Shown here one piece after another: positions 1-10,039 of a stretch of 64,000 nucleotides of DNA. This stretch comes from Pogostemon cablin. Taxonomy: Eukaryota; Streptophyta; Magnoliopsida; Lamiales; Lamiaceae. The stretch spans positions 164,355 to 228,354 of the forward strand of contig CM042970.1 of assembly GCA_023678885.1 (NCBI GenBank), in the 5' to 3' direction. A program made the translations under genes and the position numbers. The notes below the pieces were generated by a model that had not been told where the DNA came from, ran no database searches, and saw only the letters and a list, made by a program, of their open reading frames with translations. Within the stretch, counting starts at the first letter, position 1. The number at the start of each line of letters is the position of its first letter.

Positions 1-646
1 TGTACCAATGGTCACTCATATGAAACAGGAAATGATACACAAAAATAGAAACGGTGTATTTTGTGAGACAGATGTACTAGTACTATACCCATCCGCATTA
101 ATTAGTTCACTGGTTTATTAAAAATAAGATTAATCAGGCTCATTTATGAGCTTGGCTGAAGTGAAAAATGTCACTTAAATCCTACATTTGTTGTGGTCTT
201 CTACTTTAACGGAATACTCTTCTCCCAAACTTAGATATGTACACACTTGATTTTTCATGAATATTAAAAAGAGTGATTTTCTAAACTATGATTTATTCTT
301 TTTTTGAGGTAGATTAATATTTTTAAATAATAAATAATTTATAAAATTAGTTTTTGAAGTTATAATTTTGAAGGACATGCATTTCTTCTTTTTTTTAGGT
401 GGAAAGATAAGTTTGAAACTAACATAAAAGGGGGAAAAAAGTAATTAAGTATGTGGAGTATATAAAATAGGAAGCTAGCTGGGAGTAATATATAGATTGT
501 GAATCGCAAAATGAAGTGTGTAGTTATAAGTGATTGATTACTAAGTGGACATTAACAATGATATTACATGTGAAGTTAAAGCAGTGATTTTGTTATATGT
601 AAATGATGTGGATTGGAAGAGGATGAGATTTAGTAGCAGAGGGTGA
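1..646. other. AT-rich sequence downstream of the GH9 gene
   Basis: This is the 3' flank of the minus-strand GH9 gene. I see no coding sequence, structured repeat or RNA gene. The open frame at 541-780 on the minus strand is a shadow of the last exon and its 3' UTR. Confidence 0.5.
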
Positions 647-3600
647 TCAAGAATGGGCGGAAAAGTAAGTGAGTAGGCCAACCAATGGAGCATTAATATA
701 AGTGGTGGGCTCAGACTCCTGAAAGAGAGGCCTGGAGTCCGGGAAAGCATCAGAGATGTCGGGGCCGCCAACGACAGCACCGATTAGCAAATTTGGATTT
801 GGGTTTGGAGTGAGATAATAAGGAGATCCTGCTTTGCAGCCAATAGGGGTCGGGTGAGCATCGAGGGATGGTACAGAACTAGCCCTGTGGTGGATCCTCA
901 GGGGATAACGTGTGCCATACCCTACCATGTAGGACATTCCCAATGGATTGTCCCCAAGAATGTAGTCCACCTGGGTGGGAAGGGAATGAACAACAATTAA
1001 TATTCAGATCATATCATATACGTACTATAGGATTAATGTAATGTAACGGATAAGGTTTTACCTGCCGTTTGGCCAAGCGTTTGAGATAAGCAGGGGAGGC
1101 GGAGGTGCGGCCACATGGCACCACGTGGTTGGCATGGCTCAGATAATTGGAATAAGCCAGAAGGAAAATGATATGGATGTTACATGTTGCATGTTACTTG
1201 CTCTATCCTTGAAGATCAGGCCCCCTGCATCATAAGTAATTTAATTTAATGTTAGTTTGCTCATCACAATCAAGTTATGTATAGGGTAGGGTGCGTACCT
1301 GGAGAGTATTGAACCTGCGGATTAGAAGCTCCAGGCAACAAAGAACAAATAAAACCATCCGCATTTATCTTGAACGAACTTAAATCGTCGGCTCTTCCCA
1401 TTAGAACCTCCTGTAATATATATCATTAATACTCCTATGCCTATGTATATATCTACATATACCACATTGATGGAAGAATCAAGCCAAATGATGTTTGAAT
1501 CTACAATTGAAAGCAGCCATCACTATATATGGAGTAATAAATTTGAAAGTAGATTGGCGGTGACCTTGGATAGAAGCACATTAATACCGACATGTTTGTT
1601 ATCCCAACCAAACTCATTAATAGTATCTCCAGCCCTTAAGACCACCTCATTTCTCACAATATATTCTCTGTATACTCGTCTACGCGATGCCTTGTGCAAC
1701 CATGCCGCTCCCCACAGCAATTCATCCTGTCACTACCAAATTAATACTAGTCCATGCTATTCCAGTCACAGTAATAATTAAGTAGGAGACCGGAGTACCT
1801 GGTAACCATTCACATCACAGTAAAAAGGACACACCGCATAGTGTAGGCTGGAACTATAGGCACCTCGGTGCCTGTTGGCGAACTCGAAAACCTACAACAC
1901 GCAACGCTCTATTTTAGGACATTCTTTTTCGCATTTTATATTTCGCATCATCAAATATACTTATATGAAAGGACAAGAATCTATAATTATGTGTCGAAAA
2001 AAGAGATACCTCGTTATACATAGCAGTACATGAAAAGGTCTCTTCCTATTTACTACCAAACTCTAGTTGAAACTTGAAACTATGAGTATAAAGCTACAAT
2101 ACAAGTCTACCCATTTACCTAAGAGCATCCACAACCTTTGAAGTTAATGTTGGTTGTTAATCCAATTGTGCAAAACTGTTATTATCAATTTTGAAGTTAC
2201 GTATTAATAAGTTACTATCCCGTGGAATTGTGCAAAAGCAACTTAGTATCCATAGATTTGTTTAAAAGTAATAGAACAAAAAAAATAGTATTATCAATGG
2301 TCCCATATACAGTATATAATTAACAACGAAAGAGTTTTGAAAAAACAACCAAGTGTATGCATAGATTTGTAATAAAACTAAAATATAAAATTACTAATGT
2401 GCCCATATATAAACAATGAAAGAGTAAAAAGGGATGTGGAAGGATTTTACTAAAAATTAAAAAAAAAGTAATGATGAGGCATGTTATTAACATTGTGGAT
2501 TGTGGATGCCTAATTCCTAGACTTGGTGAATTTAGTTTGATGGAACAAATTATTACCATTTTAATACTACATGAATATACAATCAATGCAAAAACTTTTG
2601 TATCTTGAAATTAGTTTCGTGAGCGGTTAGATATCCTGTTACATTTGGTGTTACATCTCCTGTTACAAACCGTTGAATGATTGACACGTAGGATAGACTA
2701 ATCTATACCCTAACAATCAACCCTAAGGGGAATGATTGAGATTTTTCTCTCCGCATACGTGTCACTCATCTAACACGTGTAACAAGAGATGAAACACCAA
2801 AATATAACAGGACATCCGACACCTTTCGTGAGAGGGATATATAGTACAACTCCTCCCTAAAAATTGTTTACCTTTTTTTCTTATTGATTCGTACCACATA
2901 ATTTTTCATTTTCAAAAAAGAAACTATTCGATTCTCCTATTACATTTTGGTATTAAATATTTCCTATAACGCACCGTTGGATGATTGACACGTATGATAT
3001 AATAAAACATATAAGTATCATTCGTTAGGGAAAGATTGAGATTTTCCTCCCCGCATGTGTGTCACTCATTTAGAGTGTATATTAGGAGATGTAATACCAA
3101 TTGTAACAAAACATTCAATATTTTCATTCTATCCAACACGTCAAAGTACATACTTAATATCAAAAATGTCATCCATTCTTTTCACACATAACATACTTTA
3201 TATGTTACTCCCTCCGTCCCACACTTATGTTCACACTTTCCGTTTCTGTCCGTCCCACACTTATATTCACCACCCAAAAAGGAAACTCCACATCAACCAA
3301 CAACCTCAAAAGTTATCTTAATTTCAAAAATATCATTCTCATCTAACACACATAACATACTTTATATTTTATTTATTACCTAAAAATACCATAATACCCC
3401 TAAAAAGTCAATAAAGTTGGTCAAAAAATATTTTTTCTTAAACTCCGTATCTACATTGCCGATGAACTTAAGTCCGGGATGAAGAGAGTATTTATTACTT
3501 AAAAATATCACATTATCCTTAAAAATTTTTAAAATTAATTAAAAAATATTTTTTCTTAATATTCGTTGTATAGTAGAAAAAAAGAAAAAAAGAGAACAAT

Positions 3601-4793
3601 ATCAAGAGATAGAGACAGGGGGAGTATTTTATTTGCATTGATTGATAACAATATTGACATGACTAAAGTTAGAATATTGAAAGCAAAAAAAAGAAAAAAA
3701 GAATAGGGACCTATTATTCCTTCCTAAGCAGTTCTGGTCATACTTATACTATTAGTCTCTTCAACAAGTGAAAATTACGTATGTTATAAATCAGCTGGAA
3801 ATATCAACATTCCATTTATAAGAATCAATTGAAAATGAGTAATAGCAGTCTCATAATTTCATTCACATTGCATTTCAACATCAAAATAATGAAAACTTAT
3901 TAAAATACTAAAAGGCCAAAAATTAGAAGATAAACAATGTCTGCACAATATTCTGTGTCACGTGATGCCAAATAAAGTTACTGGTTGCACACTTAAAGAA
4001 ATCTCTATAAAGCGAATTAGAGAAGAGACAGAGAGAATTGCGAAAATAGAAGAGGTGGCGATAGCTTACTTTAATGGCACGAGTAAGCAGCAGTGTAGAA
4101 TAGGCAGGGTCGCGTGAGCGAAAAACAATGGAAGCGGCGGCGAGAGCGGCTGCAGTTTCCCCGGCAACATCGGAGCCGGGGTTGTTGGCATCGATCTTGT
4201 AGGCAGTTCTCAAAGTGTCCATGTCTTCTGGCCTCTCCCAACAGTTGTGGTCCGATAGGGCATCTCCTACCTGAACGTATACGACGCCGTCGTGAGCTGT
4301 AGCCTTGAGCAAATAATCAGTGGCCCACTTCACTGCTTCTATTGCATCTCCAAGTTCACCGCCACCCATGTTTCTTCCGAAGTCGATGATGCTCCATGAC
4401 AACATTGTGGTGGTGAACGCCATCGGGAAACCAAACTTAACGTTGTCCCCGGCGTCGTAGTATCCTCCACTCAAGTCCACCTACAAAACAAAACATTTGT
4501 ATATACTCCATTAGTTAAGAGAAAGCTAGAGAAGTAGTAATTAGTTTCAATCAGAAATAGAAAAATATAGAGTAGGTAGGTACTCCGGCGGATGCTCCGT
4601 CATGCAATGCAGAATGTTTGCGCCAGCTGAGACGTTGATCAGGGGGGAGTCGCCCAGAGCGTTGGCCTTCGAAGAATAGAATACATTTGTTATGGGCGTT
4701 TTGGTAGTCGTGGGCGGCTGCAGCGCTGTAGCTGTAGGAGAGAAGTAGAAGAAGAAAGAGGACGGTGGAAATTTGGCCTGGATTTCGCGCCAT
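647..4793 (-). CDS. GH9 endo-beta-1,4-glucanase (class B, secreted), seven exons, apparent frameshift in exon 6
   Basis: Encodes a plant glycoside hydrolase family 9 endoglucanase that cuts beta-1,4-glucans in the wall. Exons read on the minus strand: 4793-4584, 4480-4070, 1891-1799, 1726-1565, 1410-1299, 1224-1062 and 970-647 (stop included); every junction is GT-AG and in phase. The protein would be about 491 aa, usual for class B without a CBM49. Residues 1-26 form a signal peptide (poly-Leu then Ala-rich). Exon 2 opens with the DAGDNVKFGFPMAF block holding the catalytic Asp pair; exon 3 has CPFYC; exon 4 ELLWGAAWL; exon 7 has the HHRASSVPS signature and the DAFPDSR...EPTTYINAP signature with the general-acid Glu. 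In exon 6 one base is missing after the codons for TSISF (near 1165-1168, a run of four A on the plus strand), giving a stop eight residues later and losing both C-terminal signatures. Either a pseudogene or a homopolymer sequencing error. Intron 2 (about 2.2 kb) is swollen by MITEs. Family call is certain; functionality is not. Confidence 0.9.
2624..2823. mobile_element. 200-bp MITE with 9-bp target duplication (Mutator-like), in GH9 intron 2
   Basis: Terminal inverted repeats of about 40 bp: the left end reads ATATCCTGTTACATTTGGTG and the reverse complement of the right end reads ATGTCCTGTTATATTTTGGTG-like sequence. The element is flanked by the same nine bases, TTTCGTGAG, at 2615-2623 and 2824-2832. 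Nine-base target duplications with long inverted repeats are typical of Mutator-like MITEs. It has no coding capacity and lies inside intron 2 of the GH9 gene. Confidence 0.75.
2930..3125. mobile_element. Diverged second copy of the 2624-2823 MITE family
   Basis: The same architecture as the element 300 bp away: CTCCTATTACATTTTGGTAT at the left, the shared core CGTTGGATGATTGACACGTA, the shared GTGTCACTCATTTA, and an inverted right end rich in GTAATACC...GTAACAAAACATTC. Ends are approximate and I could not find a convincing target duplication. Confidence 0.6.
3206..3490. mobile_element. Stowaway-like MITE in GH9 intron 2
   Basis: Begins TACTCCCTCCGTCCCACA and ends with GTCCGGGATGAAGAGAGTA, the inverted complement, with TA at both edges. 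The interior (CCCAAAAAGGAAA, AATACCATAATACCCCTAAA, CAATAAAGTTGGTCAAAAA) is closely shared with the element at 62303-62586, so both belong to one subfamily. Non-coding. Confidence 0.75.
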
Positions 4794-5454
4794 TTTGATT
4801 AATAATAAGCCTGCCCCCTCTGTAACTATTACATAGCGGAAGGAAGGCTGTCATTGGATTCTTGAGGGTGGGAGATGGGCTTGGACATGTGGATGCGCGT
4901 GATTGGGTACTAGTTTACAACTAGCTAGCTAGTTTGACTACCTTTTCTTTGATTCATGACAAAAAAAAAATTTCTGACCGGGTACCGGAAGGGGTTTGAG
5001 CGTGGAACATTGTAGACTGTGTAAAACCCGTGAAATGAGAGAGACTGAGAGGAGGATCTGGGGCCTGGGCAATAGGTGGTAAATGAATCGTGCGAGGGAT
5101 TGGATTTGGATATAAATGGAAGTGGTTGCATAGACGGGTAGATTTACTGATCACCGCTACTCGATGAACAACGCATGTAAGGCGAAAATGGATATGCATT
5201 GCTTTACTCCTCTTCTCCCCCTCATCAAGTCCAATCCGAATCCGCTGTTCCACCATCATATTTCATAACTTGTTTTCCATAAAAATAATATACCCTAGTT
5301 AATGACCATTAAACTCTTAGGGTATGTGCTTGTATTTTAGACATTGATTAATACACGTGACAAATATCTAATAGATGGAACACGAGATGAAACACGGGAG
5401 TGGAATAGGTGATCCCAATTGCATCAAATGATCTCATTTTATTAACCTGTAAAA
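4794..5454. other. Upstream flank of the GH9 gene, no further gene
   Basis: This stretch contains the minus-strand promoter and 5' UTR of the GH9 gene. I cannot point to an unambiguous TATA box. The overlapping minus-strand open frames at 4925-5259 show no recognisable domain and I do not regard them as genes. Confidence 0.4.
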
Positions 5455-5670
5455 CATCGATTCAGTTCTCCTGTTACATTTTGCTGTTACTTCTCTTATT
5501 GCGCATCGTTGGATGATTGACACATATAATATAATAAAACATTACCCTAAAAGGAAAGCTTAAATTCTATGGGGAATGGTTGTGATTTTCTTTCTCATAC
5601 ACGTGTCACTCATCTAATGCGTGTAATATGAAATGTAACATCAAATGTAACAGAACATCTAAAATCGTAA
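5455..5670. mobile_element. Third copy of the 2624-2823 MITE family, upstream of GH9
   Basis: CTCCTGTTACATTTTGCTGT at the left, shared core CATCGTTGGATGATTGACAC and CACGTGTCACTCATCTAATG, and an inverted right end GTAACATCAAATGTAACAGA. About 660 bp upstream of the GH9 start codon. Ends approximate. Confidence 0.6.
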
Positions 5671-6030
5671 AACCCTCTACATGAAAAGTTTACTCTTTTT
5701 ATTTATTAGTAAAAAAAAATTGGGTCATGAGATAGAGTGATATCAGTGCACATACACAAAACAATCAAAGATTAGCCATATCAAGTACTTAATTATCTAA
5801 AGTAATTGCAGACTCAATTAGAGATTTTATATTTGGTAAAAATATTGGGTACTCCATAGTCATAGAGAGATTGTAGACACATAATAAATCATAGTGTCCA
5901 TCAGGTAAAAAAAAATCAACTTCTTTTATATCCTATTTATAGAGATAACTCTTTTATGTTCGAAATTATGAAAATAACCTTATACACGAATCAAGTGTGT
6001 ATAATAATATTACATATATTTTTATATATT

Positions 6031-6620
6031 CTCATTCGTGTAAGAATCTTCTCACATAAATGAGTACATATTACATCCGTTTATGAAAGTTTCATACACG
6101 CATGTGTGTTAATAATATTCGTGTATGAAAATTTCATACACAGATGTTATACTTACTCTTTCGTTTTAATATAACATTCGTGTATGAAAATTTCATACAC
6201 ATATGCTCATTCGTGTAAGAAGATTCTTACTCGAATGAGTGTGTATAACATCCATATATAAAAGTTTCATACACGAATGAGTGTTTATAACATTCATCAT
6301 TGAAAATTTCATACACTGATGCTCATTCGTGTAAGAAGATTTTTACACAAATGAGTGTGTATAACATTCGTGTATGAAAGTTTCATACACAAATATTCAT
6401 GTATGAAATTTTCATACACGGATGTTATACTTAGTCTTGTGTATGATTCATACACGAATGAGTAATATTAACTTCCGTATATGAAAATTTCATACACGAA
6501 TGAGTATTTATAACATCCGTGTATGAAAATTTTATACACGAATGTTATACTTACTCATTCGTGTATGATTCATACACGAATAAGTATGATATCCATGTAT
6601 GAAATTTTTATACACGTATG
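6031..6620. repeat. Array of about 15 short hairpins (CATTCGTGTATGAAA/TTTCATACACGAATG)
   Basis: Around fifteen near-perfect palindromes of 24-32 nt stand in a row. Three forms recur: arms of TTCGTGTATGAAA around a centre AT; the same arms fused as GTGTATGATTCATACAC; and arms of CATTCGTGTAAGAA. Approximate positions are 6031, 6075, 6117, 6173, 6207, 6250, 6291, 6323, 6365, 6396, 6436, 6474, 6514, 6555 and 6591. The spacers are themselves inverted partners (GTGTATAACAT against ATGTTATACTTACT), so dyads of about 55 bp are nested over the hairpins. There is no coding frame across the array. I do not recognise the family. Confidence 0.85.
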
Positions 6621-7289
6621 CATTCGTGTAAAAGGATATTTTAGTCAAATCGTACATAAAAAAGTTGTTCTTAAAAATGGGATAGAAAAGTACATCCATA
6701 AAATTTAACGGGTACGGTATAATTTAGCCCTCTAATTAGTATATATACACATACATTTCATTACTTTAAAATACAATTCACTTTACAATTATCTCCCTCT
6801 ACTCATTATCTTACATGATATCAGGAAACTTTTAGATCCATAATTTTTCACACAATGACTAAGAAATCACCACCACCATCCCAAATGCTACTAAGCCTAT
6901 GAACCACCGATCATTATCTACTTTTCCAATGTTCTCAAATTAAATTTCACCAACATTACTATCTAGAAAATGCAGATTGAAGCTACCCTTATTGGCTATG
7001 TTCTTTTGAATTTTATTGATGATACTGATCTTACTCCTACACTTAGATCACTTCTGCACTAATTATTTTTCCAAATCCAGAGTATATCTAATGGATGCAT
7101 CAAGATAAACTGCTATTTGATGCACTAGTGGGATGTGCTGCTCTTGTGACTCTGGCCCCGGCTACTCGTGATGCTTGGCTACTCCTTGCTCAAACTTATG
7201 CCAAATATTCATCGCCTAAAAAAATCTCAATCCATTTAGTGTAAGCATTACTATTATGACCACAAAATATCAACATAGAATAATGATTG
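6621..7289. other. AT-rich intergenic stretch
   Basis: No gene, RNA gene or bounded repeat seen. Possibly remnants of old transposons. Confidence 0.4.
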
Positions 7290-8880
7290 GTCGTATATAG
7301 TGGGGATGACCAATTAAAGAATTTATCGAATCCAAGGGAGGAACGTTCTAGAGTTTAAGCGATCACAAGTTTATCGTGATTTTATAAGGACGACGGAATG
7401 GGAGAGGATAGGTTGAAAATGAATGCAATTAAACTAATGCAAGAAATAAAGATAAAATGAATGCAAAGATAAATGAGTTTCAAATAATGCAAGGATGAGA
7501 TTAACTACAATTATGGCATAGACAATAAAGAAATTATGCAATTAATTCTAATCTCTCATGGACAAGGTATAGAAGCGATCACTAAATCCACCTAAACTCT
7601 CTCTCGAGATGGATAGGATGTAGGCCCTCAACAAGACTCCCAAAAGTACTTAAGATCAATACCATAGCGAACACCTCCCACTAGGTACTAATTACTCTAC
7701 GAGTTCCCTAATTAGGTACTAAATCATAGACAATATTCCCTTTTAAGGTATTATGAATCCACTAATGGCTTGGTTCTCCTCACCTAATCAACCAATCTCT
7801 TGATTAAGCTAATCAAATGTTCTATCAAAGAGTTCTAAATCTAGAAGGATATCTCTATCTCATTCTAAATAAATGCACATGAGGAGTATAATGAAATGAT
7901 TCAATGAACTATCCTAAACACACAATTGATTTCTCAATCTAATCACATGTTCATGACAATTAATCACACATATCATCATATACATCAAGCAATCAACATT
8001 CAATGATAGAAATATACAAAGCTCATTCAAGATTAAAATCAAATTGCATAAAAACTAAATTATCTAACACCAATCATGGAGCTAATCTCACAAAGGAGAT
8101 TAGCCTTTCATAGTCTTAGAGAAAACAACATAGAAATTGAATCTACAAATTCCATGATCAAACTATAAAGAAGTTCACAAAAATTAGAATTAGATTCCCC
8201 CTTTGAAGTCCTTCAATGGAGATCTCCTTCTTCTTCTTGCAATCTTCACTCTCCCTTACTTCCTTGATCAATTGGATAGTGGATTTGATGGAGGAGATCA
8301 AGTGTGGATGGATGGATGAAGAATGGATGAAGATGATGGTGTAAAATGGAGAAAATAGTGTTTGATATAGGTGTAGGAGTGAAACCTTTGAAAATTCTCA
8401 TCAAATATTGAAGTATTGAGTAATTATACCCCTTGGGGGCCTTCTAGAAGAAATCTGATTTTTTTACTGATCAGACACCTACACGACTCGTGTGCTGCAA
8501 CACGCCTCGAGTCGTGTCAGGGTTTTTGGGTCAACGCGAACTTATGAAGGCACACGAGTCGTGTGCCGCAACACGGCCAATGGATGGTCGTGTTGTGTGT
8601 TCTGATGTCATCGCACGGCCATCTCTTATGGGCCCGTTTGCAGTACACGACTCGTGTACTTGAAATGGCTGGCCGTGTTCTTGCTGCCCTGTTTTCTTCT
8701 TCCTTCCTCTGTCTTCCTTCTCCATTTTCGCTCCGATTTCACATGTTTTACTACGATTAAGTTCATTCACACTCAATTCCATAAAAACACATAACTCCAC
8801 CAAATAGCACATAAATACGGATAAAAATATACGAAAATACACATAAAAAGACACTAAAATTTAGGTAAAAATATCACTCA
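7290..8880 (-). mobile_element. Lone LTR of an Athila-like Ty3/gypsy family (copy 1)
   Basis: About 1.6 kb that aligns by eye to 10040-12020, 25740-26975, 28980-29248, 39528-39831 and the window end. Read on the minus strand it starts near TGATGAGTGATATTTTTACC, then CTAAATTTTAGTG, then a GC-rich palindrome array (about 8480-8680 on the plus strand, motifs ACACGACTCGTGT and ACACGGCC), then CTTCTAGAAGG and a TATA-like GGTATAATTA at about 8424-8430, then a GAAGAAGAAGGAGATCTCC-type leader. No internal retrotransposon genes lie beside it, so it is probably a solo LTR. Both ends are approximate and no target duplication was found. Confidence 0.7.
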
Positions 8881-10039
8881 TCAAATAACGTGTTACATGT
8901 TATTCAAAGTTTTCATACATATTTTAATTTAGAGAGTCTCCTATGAATCTTATTTCATGAGAATCCTCTCTATTTAAAAATTAAGGACACTTACTAGTAG
9001 ATACAATTCATTTTCAATTATTACTACTAAATACATGAACCTCAAATTATTATTATGGGGTACAAAATAATATTGTGCAGTTCTAATGTTACCTTTTCAC
9101 TTCATTTTATCATTAGTAAAAATATTTTAATTATTACATCGTACGATTACAAAATAATATCAATTCCAAATTTATTGCATTTTGAAATATTTCGCAAATT
9201 TGATTTTTCTGTGAATCTAGGTATGTTTCGTGCATTAAATCGTAATGATATATTCTACATAATCAAATAAATGTTTTGCACAATTGGGTATATTTCTGCA
9301 CTACTACTATATAAATCTGCACAATATAACAATATGTACAGAAAATCCATTTCTTATAAATCTATTTAATTAGGTTGCCGCACAATATAGTTATATTGTT
9401 GCACAACATATTAAAGTATAGTGATATATTTTGCACAATTCTTTAAATGTTTTGCACAATTGAATACATTTTTGAACAACCAATATATAAATCCGCATAA
9501 AAATATGTATATAGAGAATTCATTTCTTATGGGACCAACATATAAAATTTTATTTGTATGGAAAGTACAACCACTTCTTCTCGCTGCCGTTTTGGTTAGA
9601 AAGAAGAAGTGGCAGCGGTTGTGGCAGAGCGATTTCTCTTCCCATCCTCTGTGTCGTTTCTGTGACTTTTTTTTGCACTTTTCTTTTCACTACCGTCGTT
9701 GTTGCTCCAATGCATAAAGTCTTTCGATTTTCATCTCTCCGAATTTACACCGACGGACTACTATTCTTCTTACAATGGTCGTCCTCCGTTGTTGTCTTCC
9801 GCTACAAGCGCAATAGTTTTCCATCATGACTCAATCCAGATCATCGGATTCCGACAGACGTTGTTAGCGTTGTTTTCCTTTGATGGAGGATGAAATTGAA
9901 AATCCCTCCTTAGCATTTTTTCCTTTGATGGAGGATGAAATTGAAAATCCTTTTAGTGGTGGCGACAATAGTGAGTGGTTTGGGAGTGGTGGAAATAGGG
10001 TGGACTGGTCGCACTTTTTTTATGCGAAATAAAGAGCAA
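8881..10039. other. AT-rich region with repeated GCACAAT words, no convincing gene
   Basis: The words TTGCACAATT and TGCACAACAT recur between 9240 and 9460. At about 9550-9900 the base composition rises and resembles exon sequence, giving overlapping plus-strand frames of 91 and 98 residues, but none has a recognisable domain or splice structure. It may be a captured gene scrap inside a transposon. Confidence 0.35.
9864..9955. repeat. 46-bp tandem duplication
   Basis: TTTTCCTTTGATGGAGGATG followed by AAATTGAAAATCC occurs twice with a period of 46 bp; the copies differ at only a few positions. Confidence 0.8.

Noticed and set aside
4114..4302. 62-codon plus-strand frame rich in Arg
   Set aside because: It is the antisense of GH9 exon 2.
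6031..6620. Resemblance to a CRISPR array
   Set aside because: The repeats are palindromic units with irregular, similar spacers in a plant nuclear context and no cas genes.
8531..8854. Overlapping frames of 107 and 65 codons over an LTR
   Set aside because: They come from the GC-rich palindrome array and the alignable LTR end; similar frames at 28917, 33080, 39466 and 63443 have the same origin.
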